Shown piece by piece: positions 1-5,130 of a stretch of DNA of 5,592 bases (positions are counted from its first letter, which is position 1; every line of letters starts with the position of its first letter). This DNA comes from Spirochaetaceae bacterium. GTDB lineage: Bacteria > Spirochaetota > Spirochaetia > SZUA-6 > Fen-1364. The stretch spans positions 1-5,592 of the forward strand of contig PMZS01000047.1 in assembly GCA_003170115.1 (NCBI GenBank). Direction: 5' to 3'. Below the pieces are notes generated by a model. That model saw only the letters and a program-made list of their open reading frames with translations, was not told where the DNA came from and did not search any database. Made by a program: the position numbers and the translations under genes.

Positions 1-444
1 GATGGCCGTCTTGCCCACGCCAGCTTCGCCGAGCAGGACGGGATTGTTCTTCCTGCGGCGGATGAGAACCTGGAGGATGCGCTTGGTCTCGATTTCGCGC
101 CCGATGCAGGGATCAAGCTTCCCGTCGCGGGCAAGCTGGGTCATGTCCCTGCCGAAGGCGTCCAGGGCGGGCGTCTTGCTTTTGGGCTTGTTGGGGTCTT
201 GCTTGGCGTCGGCAGGAAGCGTCGACTCGCCGCCGCTTTTCATGGACTCGATGACAGCCTGCCTGACCGCGTCCAGCCCGATCTTCATGTTGGTCAACGC
301 CTGGGCGGCCTTGCTGTCGTCCTGCCGCAGGAGGGCGAGCAGGAGATGCTCCGAGTCCAGGGCGGAGTGGTTGAACGAGTGCGCAAGGGAGTCCGCTTCC
401 TGCAGGGCTTCCTGCGCCTTCAGGGTCAGTTTGTCATATCTCAT
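1..444 (-). CDS. Hsp100/Clp AAA+ ATPase (ClpB/ClpC type), N-terminal part, cut by window edge
   Basis: Hsp100 proteins are hexameric ATPases that thread proteins through a central pore, for disaggregation (ClpB) or delivery to ClpP (ClpA/ClpC). The 148 residues seen start MRYDKLTLKAQEAL and hold one Clp_N repeat (about 1-68, with SEHLLLALL at 31-39). A Lys/Pro-rich linker (about 69-92) follows, then the NBD1 entry (TPALDAFGRDMT, 91-102; IGRE, 114-117). The Walker A GEAGVGKT at 139-146 ends at the window edge. The start is supported by GGAG six bases before ATG. E. coli ClpB has its first Walker A lysine at residue 212; here it is K145, so a second Clp_N repeat appears to be missing. The TPALDxFGRD phrase resembles ClpA/ClpC/ClpK more than E. 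coli ClpB, so the subtype is open. It is transcribed divergently from the usp gene. Confidence 0.93.
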   Translation of the reverse strand, partial: MRYDKLTLKAQEALQEADSLAHSFNHSALDSEHLLLALLRQDDSKAAQALTNMKIGLDAVRQAVIESMKSGGESTLPADAKQDPNKPKSKTPALDAFGRDMTQLARDGKLDPCIGREIETKRILQVLIRRRKNNPVLLGEAGVGKTAI

Positions 445-465
445 GTTGTGCTCCGGAAAGATGTT

Positions 466-475
466 TTACATGTAA
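466..475. promoter_or_regulatory. 10-bp perfect palindrome TTACATGTAA at the Clp promoter start region
   Basis: TTACATGTAA is a perfect inverted repeat overlapping the downstream edge of the predicted -10 element and the expected transcription start of the Clp gene. A dimeric repressor bound here would block initiation, so it is a candidate operator. A 10-bp AT-rich palindrome can also arise by chance, and no regulator gene is visible nearby. Confidence 0.25.
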
Positions 476-502
476 GATAAGGGTGGGGTTCCGCCCAGTC
501 AA
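474..502 (-). promoter_or_regulatory. Candidate sigma70-type promoter of the Clp ATPase gene
   Basis: On the minus strand TTGACT (plus 497-502, 5 of 6 to consensus) is followed after exactly 17 bp by TATCTT (plus 474-479, 4 of 6). Transcription would start near 467, giving a leader of about 22 bases that carries the GGAG ribosome site. The spacer holds an imperfect dyad (plus GGGTGG 481-486 and CCGCCC 491-496). I saw no CIRCE element and no clear heat-shock sigma32 match. The assignment rests on sequence match alone. Confidence 0.55.
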
Positions 503-517
503 ACGGTGTGTGTGTTA

Positions 518-547
518 TTGAGCTTACGAGCCTTTAAGACCTATACT
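518..547 (+). promoter_or_regulatory. Candidate sigma70-type promoter of the usp gene
   Basis: TTGAGC (518-523, 4 of 6) and TATACT (542-547, 5 of 6) are separated by 18 bp. Transcription would begin near 554, leaving a leader of about 57 bases before the ATG at 611. The -35 elements of this promoter and of the divergent Clp promoter lie back to back, 15 bp apart, around a (GT)5 run at 506-515. Confidence 0.5.
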
Positions 548-610
548 CAGATTAACTCGCTATTCTTTTCGATCGGGACTTCTCAAAAAAGGCGCGCAGA
601 GGAGCTAACC

Positions 611-1081
611 ATGTTTAGAAGGATCTTGGTACCCTTGGATGGATCCAAACGTGCGGAAACAATCCTTCCACACGTTGAGGATCTTGCCCGCAGATATGAC
701 AAATCGCAGGTGGTCCTGCTCCAAGTGGTCGAGCCTATCCCCGCGACAATAGATATGGCTGGGCCTGTTCCCCCTTTGGATCCGAAAGTAATCGAGCGAG
801 TCTATAAAAATGCTCGGAATTACCTTGAAAAACTTCAAGGGCGCCTGCGAAAGAAGGGCATACGAGCGCACGTGCACGTACTGCTCGGACCTGTAGTGGG
901 GACGATTGTCGATCTCGCGGTACGGGAGAAAGTAGACCTCATAGCATTGGCAAGTCATGGAAGAAGCGGATTGCGTGCTTTCTTCTATGGCAGTGTCGCT
1001 GCAGGGGTGTTGCATCGAACTGATCGTCCCCTTCTGATTGTCAGATCTGTTCAGCTGCGAGGCAGTACAGACGAGAAGTAA
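611..1081 (+). CDS. Universal stress protein, UspA family
   Basis: This is a 156-residue single-domain Usp of normal family length. Usp proteins are cytosolic dimers that support survival under stress or growth arrest; many bind ATP. Visible landmarks are the first strand MFRRILVPLDGS with D10, the conserved nucleotide-contacting Asp, and the C-terminal ASHGRSGLRAFFYGSVA segment (114-130). The latter corresponds to the G-x2-G-x9-G-[ST] ATP loop, but the first Gly is A114 while G117, G127 and S128 are kept. It ends in a typical PLLIVR strand (140-145). The start at 611 is chosen because AGGAG sits six bases upstream and homology begins at MFRRI; the frame is open further upstream but without family sequence. 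The gene looks more AT-rich than its neighbours and uses AGA, AGG and ATA codons, a hint of separate origin. The next gene follows after 139 bases. Confidence 0.93.
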   Translation: MFRRILVPLDGSKRAETILPHVEDLARRYDKSQVVLLQVVEPIPATIDMAGPVPPLDPKVIERVYKNARNYLEKLQGRLRKKGIRAHVHVLLGPVVGTIVDLAVREKVDLIALASHGRSGLRAFFYGSVAAGVLHRTDRPLLIVRSVQLRGSTDEK

Positions 1082-1129
1082 GAAGAAAAACCGTGTTGCT
1101 GTGGACGGAAACTAGGCCTTTGTGCCTGG

Positions 1130-1176
1130 GGTCAAGAAGCTTATTAAGAGACTGGACTCTTGCGCGCTTCTTGATC
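1130..1176. repeat. Nested inverted repeat between usp and the MFS gene
   Basis: TCAAGAAGC (1132-1140) pairs perfectly with GCTTCTTGA (1166-1174). The arms extend to 11 positions (1130-1140 with 1166-1176) with one G-T pair. The 25-base interior holds a second hairpin, AAGAG (1146-1150) with CTCTT (1157-1161) around a six-base loop. No T-run follows on either strand, so it does not look like an intrinsic terminator. The right arm contains the candidate -35 of the MFS promoter, so an operator or RNA attenuator role is possible. Confidence 0.6.
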
Positions 1177-1199
1177 GAACCCCCGGGGCTGCATACACT
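1171..1199 (+). promoter_or_regulatory. Candidate promoter of the MFS exporter gene
   Basis: TTGATC (1171-1176, 4 of 6) and TACACT (1194-1199, 4 of 6) are 17 bp apart, with CCCCGGGG palindromic in the spacer at 1181-1188. Transcription would start near 1206, about 15 bases before the ATG at 1221. That leader has no Shine-Dalgarno-like sequence. The match to consensus is only moderate. Confidence 0.35.
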
Positions 1200-1219
1200 C
1201 AATTCCCCTACACTCGATT
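1194..1219 (+). repeat. Tandem 11-bp repeat TACACTCnATT before the MFS start codon
   Basis: TACACTCAATT (1194-1204) recurs as TACACTCGATT (1209-1219) with one mismatch at a 15-bp period. Both copies contain a -10-like TACACT. The second copy ends one base before the ATG, and its TACACT lies six bases from the start codon. It could be a pair of tandem -10 elements, a regulator site or coincidence. Confidence 0.4.
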
Positions 1220-1220
1220 G

Positions 1221-2444
1221 ATGCAAAACTGGAAAAGAAGCTTCTACGCCATTTTCGCCGCGGAGATCCTCGCCCTCATTGGTTTCAACGCTTCGATACC
1301 GATCATACCGTTTTTCATCCAGGACCTCGGGGTGAGCGATCCGGCCCGCCTCAACATCTGGGTGGGCGCCTGCGCTACAGCGCCGGCAATCTGCATGTTT
1401 GTCTTCGCTCCTCTCTGGGGACAACTTGCCGATTCCCACGGCAAGCGCCCGATGCTCCTTCGCGCCATGATCGGCGGGGCTGTGGTCATCGCGCTTATGG
1501 GCGCTGTCAACCGACCCTGGCAACTTCTGGTGCTGCGCGGGCTGCAGGGCGCCCTAAGCGGCACGGTCGCGGCGGCCACGGTGTTTGTGGCCACGATCTC
1601 CCCCAGGGAGCGGCTCGGATACACCCTGGGCATGCTCCAGACGGGCATCTACGTTGGGGTTTCCGTGGGTCCCGCATTCGGTGGCCTACTTGCAGACCTC
1701 TTCGGTTATCGTGTCACATTTCTCGCTACCGCCGTCTTCCTTCTGGCTGCTGCGGCGATCGTCATGCGGTTCGTGAGGGAAGAATCTGTGCGATCGCGCC
1801 CTGCGGGATCTTTCTTGAAATCGGTGATCCCGGACTTTTCTCCCCTGGCGCGCTCTCCTGGGCTCATCGTGCTGGTGCTCGTTTCCGGGGGACTGCAGAT
1901 CGCTACCAGCACCGTGGCGCCCATCCTGCCCCTGTTCATCCAGTCCATTTCCCCGCAGGCAACGAAAGTCGCCACCATGACGGGGCTTATCCTCGGGGGG
2001 AGCGCCATTGCAGCGGCGCTTTCCTCCGCGGGTCTCGGAAGAGCGAGCTACAGGATCGGATACGAAAGGCTCCTGGCGTTTTGCCTGTCAGGTGCTGTGC
2101 TCGTGTTTCTCCCCCAGGCATTCGTTCGCAACCCTATCCAGCTCCTTGTTCTGCGCGTGATAGGCGGCGCCATGATCGGTGGCTCGGAGCCCTCGATCAA
2201 CGCCATGATCGCCATGCGCGCGGACAGAAACCGCCAAGGAATGATCTTCGGGTTGAACGCGAGCATGAACTCGGCTGGGGCGGCCATAGGACCCATGATC
2301 GGAGCTATATCATCCGCGGGCTTGGGCTACGCATCGGCCTTTTATGCAGGGACGGTAGTCCTTATCGCTTCAGCCATCGGCGCGTTCACTGTCAAGAAAA
2401 TCGTGCCGTCCGCGCCTGAGATGGGGTCCCGCGGGGCCGCCTGA
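1221..2444 (+). CDS. Major facilitator superfamily drug exporter, DHA1 12-TM, MdtG-like
   Basis: This 407-residue inner-membrane protein, expected to be a proton-coupled efflux transporter, has hydrophobic segments compatible with 12 helices in two halves. The hydrophilic midpoint is at about 185-212 (FVREESVRSRPAG). Motif A, GQLADSHGKRP, is at 67-77 with D71 between TM2 and TM3. The TM4 motif B is LLVLRGLQGALSG (102-114) with R106. The antiporter motif C is TGIYVGVSVGPAFGG (141-155) with G150-P151. The C-terminal half repeats the pattern weakly (LGRASYRIG 272-280; AAIGPMIGA 354-362). The NWKR start and the NIWVG, LGM and APILPLF segments recall E. coli MdtG, but the substrate cannot be read from sequence. 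ATG 1221 is chosen because family similarity begins there. The frame is open upstream to a GTG at 1122, but those 33 residues look unrelated and run through the inverted repeat. No ribosome site precedes 1221. Confidence 0.92.
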   Translation: MQNWKRSFYAIFAAEILALIGFNASIPIIPFFIQDLGVSDPARLNIWVGACATAPAICMFVFAPLWGQLADSHGKRPMLLRAMIGGAVVIALMGAVNRPWQLLVLRGLQGALSGTVAAATVFVATISPRERLGYTLGMLQTGIYVGVSVGPAFGGLLADLFGYRVTFLATAVFLLAAAAIVMRFVREESVRSRPAGSFLKSVIPDFSPLARSPGLIVLVLVSGGLQIATSTVAPILPLFIQSISPQATKVATMTGLILGGSAIAAALSSAGLGRASYRIGYERLLAFCLSGAVLVFLPQAFVRNPIQLLVLRVIGGAMIGGSEPSINAMIAMRADRNRQGMIFGLNASMNSAGAAIGPMIGAISSAGLGYASAFYAGTVVLIASAIGAFTVKKIVPSAPEMGSRGAA

Positions 2445-2688
2445 CGCTGCGCAAAAAAAGGTATTTGCTCAGTCCTTTGATCGGAAGGCGCTTTCGAAGA
2501 CTCTTTGCCTGCCATCGTCAAATGGAGCATCGTTTTCTGTGATGAGCGGCCGCCGTGTGCATACTTCATTCAGGTTGGCAAGAAGCCTCATGGACTGGAA
2601 CGGATCATTTCACGATTACATCAGAGAGGAGGCGGCGAAACTCCTTCCTGCGCGGTGCCTACCAACATTTTAAAAGTGTTCCCGTGCG
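2445..2688. other. Gap between convergent MFS and zinc-protein genes, no convincing gene
   Basis: These 244 bases lie between the stop codons of two converging genes. A short AT-rich dyad (AAAGG at 2455-2459 region with CCTTT about 12 bases later) and TTTTAAAA (2668-2675) are the only structures, and neither resembles a strong intrinsic terminator. A 27-codon frame begins with ATG at 2590 and ends with TAA at 2671-2673. It reads protein-like (MDWNGSFHDYIREEAAKLL) but has no clear ribosome site and no family I recognise. It could be a gene remnant. Confidence 0.4.
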
Positions 2689-2880
2689 CTAGGCGGTTCG
2701 GTGCATCTGCAGGTCATCCAGCATTTTCTTCGCGCATTCGGGGCATATGCCGTGGGTATGCAGGGGTTCGGTCTCTGATGGCGCTGCTGTCTTGAGCAGA
2801 CGCCACTCACCCGAATCAGTGCGTGTCCTGCCGCACCACCCGCAGACTGCCACCAAATTGCTGGTTATCAACTCGCGCAT
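2689..2880 (-). CDS. Small putative zinc-binding protein, CxxC...HGICPEC motif
   Basis: This 63-residue protein has the pattern CGWCGRTRTDSGEW (13-26), then HTHGICPEC (41-49), with C13, C16, C46 and C49 as a likely tetrahedral metal site and H41 and H43 nearby. From memory, the C-x2-C-[KR]-x-[IR]-R-[DT]-x-G-x-W...HGICPEC arrangement is a recurrent C-terminal element behind PAS, GAF or receiver domains in signalling proteins of deltaproteobacteria and relatives. Here it stands alone, so it may be a small adaptor or a piece split from a sensor. The start is the only ATG/GTG/TTG in frame before the zinc motif for at least 35 codons upstream; the ribosome site is poor (GAG nine bases away). A weak -10-like GATACT lies at 2899-2904. 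It is cytosolic, with no membrane segment, and is divergent from the beta-glucosidase gene. Function unknown. Confidence 0.72.
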   Translation of the reverse strand: MRELITSNLVAVCGWCGRTRTDSGEWRLLKTAAPSETEPLHTHGICPECAKKMLDDLQMHRTA

Positions 2881-2946
2881 ATTCCACTGCTCGTTTCCAG
2901 TATCGGCAGGAAGGTCGGCCTGAAACGCTTCTCTTTCGCACGAAAA

Positions 2947-2975
2947 TTGACAGATCCGGAAGCGCTTCCTATACT
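2947..2975 (+). promoter_or_regulatory. Near-consensus sigma70 promoter of the GH1 gene, probably leaderless
   Basis: TTGACA (2947-2952, perfect) and TATACT (2970-2975, 5 of 6) are separated by the optimal 17 bp, the best promoter match in the window. Only six bases (CGGGTC) lie between the -10 element and ATG 2982. Transcription is expected to begin about seven bases after the -10, at or within a base or two of the A of the start codon. No Shine-Dalgarno sequence precedes the ATG, which fits a leaderless message. Confidence 0.72.
2958..2969. promoter_or_regulatory. Perfect 12-bp palindrome GGAAGCGCTTCC in the GH1 promoter spacer, candidate operator
   Basis: The palindrome fills 12 of the 17 spacer bases and abuts the -10 element. 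GCGC-centred dyads are typical operators of LacI-family sugar repressors. The CelR site known for cellulase and beta-glucosidase genes of Thermobifida, TGGGAGCGCTCCCA, shares the core. A repressor bound here would exclude RNA polymerase until a sugar inducer releases it. No lacI-type gene lies in the window, so the regulator is inferred. Confidence 0.5.
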
Positions 2976-2981
2976 CGGGTC

Positions 2982-4337
2982 ATGTCGAAACAAGGGTTTC
3001 CGGCGGGATTTCTCTGGGGGGCGGCCACCGCTGCCTACCAGGTCGAAGGCGCAGTCAGGGAAGACGGAAGAGGAGAATCGATCTGGGACCGTTTCTGTGC
3101 CACCCCGGGAGCGATCCACGGCGGGGATACCGGTGAGGTGGCCTGCGATCACTATCATCGCTTCAAGGACGACGTGGAGAACATGCGTGATCTCGGGCTC
3201 TCCTCCTACCGATTCTCCGTCTCATGGCCCCGCCTTTTCCCGCACGGCCACGGAAAACTGAACCGCAGAGGTCTGGACTTCTACGAGTCGCTCGTGGACG
3301 CCCTCCTGGAGGCCCGGGTGCAGCCGGCGCTCACGCTGTACCACTGGGACCTTCCGCAGGCCCTGCAGGACGTCGGGGGATGGACGAACAGGGATACCGC
3401 GTCGTGGTTTTCCGACTACGCCGATTGCCTGTATACGCATCTCGGGGACCGCGTCAAGATGTGGATGACGCTCAACGAACCCCAGGTCGCCGCTTTCGTC
3501 GGGCATTCGGATGGACGGCATGCGCCGGGGCTGAAGGACTTCGCAACCGCGGTGCAGGCGTCGCACGTGCTCCTTCGGGCGCATGCGCTTGCCGTTGCGG
3601 CGTTCCGCGAGCTGTGCCCTGCAGGCTCGCGCATCGGAATCGCACTCGACCTGCACACGATGTACCCGTTCACGGACGGGATGTCAGACATCGAGGCCGC
3701 CCACCGGGCCGACGGGCAGGTGAATCGTTGGTTCCTGGATCCCGTGTTCAAGGGGACGTACCCCGTGGACGTGCTGGAGATCTACGCGAAGCACGGGGTG
3801 GCACCGCGCATCGAGGACGATGACCTTTCCACGCTTTCATCCAATCCCGTGGATTTCCTCGGCGTGAATTACTACTTCCCCCAGCGGGTCTACGCGTGCG
3901 ACGCGGGTGGAGTGCTCGGATTCGAGTACGGCCACCTGAAGGATTGCCCGCGGACCGAGATGGGTTGGGAAGTGTATCCGGAGGGTCTCTCCGACCTCCT
4001 GATCCGACTGAAGAATGACTACGCGGACCCGGTCCTGATGATCACGGAGAACGGGGCGGCGTACCCTGATCGGATTACCGAAAAGGGCCAGGTGCAGGAC
4101 CACGACAGGATCGAATATCTTGCGTCGCACCTCCTAGAGTCCCGGCGCGCGATCGAGCAGGGTGTGAAGCTTCAGGGGTACTATCTCTGGTCTCTCATGG
4201 ACAACTTCGAGTGGGGATTCGGGTACAGCAGGCGATTCGGCATCACCCACGTGGACTACCACACTTTGTCACGGACGTGGAAGAAAAGCGCCTCGTGGTA
4301 CCAGTCGGTCATCGCCACGAACGGCGCTGCCCTGTAG
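2982..4337 (+). CDS. Beta-glucosidase, glycoside hydrolase family 1
   Basis: This 451-residue GH1 enzyme of full family length is expected to be a retaining hydrolase acting on cellobiose and other beta-glucosides in the cytosol, as there is no signal peptide. It shows the N-terminal signature FLWGAATAAYQVEGA (10-24) with Q20, then HWDLP (121-125). The acid/base motif is TLNEP (163-167) with E166, and NYY is at 296-298. The nucleophile motif ITENG (354-358) has E356, and LWSLMDNFEWGFGY (402-415) has W403, E410 and W411. E410 at the sugar O4/O6 position, rather than the Ser with downstream Lys/Tyr seen in 6-phospho-beta-glucosidases, argues for unphosphorylated substrates. ATG 2982 is chosen because homology begins at SKQGFPAGF. 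The frame extends to a GTG at 2823, but that stretch contains the promoter and is unrelated. All catalytic residues are present. Substrate range (glucose, galactose, fucose) is not readable. Confidence 0.95.
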   Translation: MSKQGFPAGFLWGAATAAYQVEGAVREDGRGESIWDRFCATPGAIHGGDTGEVACDHYHRFKDDVENMRDLGLSSYRFSVSWPRLFPHGHGKLNRRGLDFYESLVDALLEARVQPALTLYHWDLPQALQDVGGWTNRDTASWFSDYADCLYTHLGDRVKMWMTLNEPQVAAFVGHSDGRHAPGLKDFATAVQASHVLLRAHALAVAAFRELCPAGSRIGIALDLHTMYPFTDGMSDIEAAHRADGQVNRWFLDPVFKGTYPVDVLEIYAKHGVAPRIEDDDLSTLSSNPVDFLGVNYYFPQRVYACDAGGVLGFEYGHLKDCPRTEMGWEVYPEGLSDLLIRLKNDYADPVLMITENGAAYPDRITEKGQVQDHDRIEYLASHLLESRRAIEQGVKLQGYYLWSLMDNFEWGFGYSRRFGITHVDYHTLSRTWKKSASWYQSVIATNGAAL

Positions 4338-4341
4338 GGCG

Positions 4342-5130
4342 CTACTGCACGTTGTCCGCGTACACCTCGTGCCGGATTGTGAGCGCGGTGCCGATGAGGA
4401 ATGTCATGGCGATGACGGCAAAGCTCCCCCATCCGAGGCTCGCCTCCGGCCCCGCGGCGCCTGAGTACAGGCCGACGATCGTCCATGGCACCCATGGACC
4501 CCAGCCCGTGTGACCGAAGACGTTTGCCAGAACCAGTGTGAATATCGAAAAGCCAAGCGGCGCAAAGTAACCTCGCCTCTCCACGGCGACCCACGCCACC
4601 AGGACGGCGCAGCAGAACGACATGAGGGCCAGCAGGAGGAGCTTCGCCGCCGCCGCGAGAAAAAGCCCCGATGTCAGGCCGGTCAGCCTCAGGAGCGATC
4701 CGACGATCCAGGTTTCGCCGATGATCCAGAGCGTGAGCAGGGCGAACCACGCGGCGGTTCCAACGAACTTGCCCAGCACGAAGAAGCTCCGGGGTATCGG
4801 CAGGGCGAGCAGGTTCTTTGCCATCCCTTCGGCGTATTCGCGGCCGAAGACGGATGCAACGACGACGGAGCTCATGATGAGCCCGCCGATACCGCCCATC
4901 TCCACGATGAAGGTCAGCAGGGCAGGCCAGTCAGTGGCACCCCCGCCGAATGCGAAGTTGGCCTTCTGGCCGATGAGCCCGAGGTTCCTGGCCATGCCGG
5001 GGTTTTTCATCATCCACATGAAAAAGCCTGCCATTGCCGCCATGAACGCGTATGCGGCAAATGTCATCCAGGTCACCTTGCTCCGGCGGAGCTTCATGAG
5101 CTCCGTTGCCACGACGCTGGGAAATCTCAT
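4342..5130 (-). CDS. ABC-2 type transporter permease
   Basis: This 262-residue integral membrane protein has about six hydrophobic segments (about 20-42, 70-93, 114-143, 155-182, 190-222 with a Gly/Trp/Pro break, and 234-252). After TM2 it carries the characteristic ABC-2 cytosolic stretch FGREYAEGMAKNLLALPIPR (95-114), like the E-x2-x-G-T-x-K-x-L-L-x2-P-x2-R pattern of bacitracin- and lantibiotic-type exporters. It should form the membrane channel for the ATPase encoded just upstream. Start: ATG 5130 has GGAGG six bases upstream and overlaps the ATPase stop as ATGA, a sign of translational coupling. A longer frame to 5271 is only read-through of the ATPase gene. Its stop lies four bases from the end of the convergent GH1 gene. 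The exported substrate is unknown. Confidence 0.9.
   Translation of the reverse strand: MRFPSVVATELMKLRRSKVTWMTFAAYAFMAAMAGFFMWMMKNPGMARNLGLIGQKANFAFGGGATDWPALLTFIVEMGGIGGLIMSSVVVASVFGREYAEGMAKNLLALPIPRSFFVLGKFVGTAAWFALLTLWIIGETWIVGSLLRLTGLTSGLFLAAAAKLLLLALMSFCCAVLVAWVAVERRGYFAPLGFSIFTLVLANVFGHTGWGPWVPWTIVGLYSGAAGPEASLGWGSFAVIAMTFLIGTALTIRHEVYADNVQ

Noticed and set aside
2..480. Open frames on the plus strand across 2-480
   Set aside because: They are the opposite strand of the Clp ATPase gene, whose Clp_N, NBD1 and Walker A motifs are unmistakable; the plus-strand translations show no family sequence.
497..503. AGTCAAA heptad resembling half of a CtsR operator near the Clp gene
   Set aside because: CtsR sites are direct repeats of the heptad in Firmicutes; only one copy is present and it coincides with the -35 TTGACT.
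1111..1128. AGGC...GCCT hairpin after usp as a terminator
   Set aside because: The stem is only four base pairs and is not followed by a T-run.
1122..1220. N-terminal extension of the MFS exporter from GTG 1122
   Set aside because: The extra 33 residues lack family similarity and run through the inverted repeat and candidate promoter; similarity to MdtG-like proteins begins at the ATG at 1221.
2505..2795. 96-codon plus-strand frame across the gap and the zinc protein gene
   Set aside because: Its second half is antisense to the CxxC...HGICPEC gene and its first half has no recognisable protein character or ribosome site.
2823..2981. N-terminal extension of the beta-glucosidase from GTG 2823
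   Set aside because: The 53 extra residues do not look like GH1 sequence, overlap the start region of the divergent zinc protein gene and contain the near-consensus promoter.
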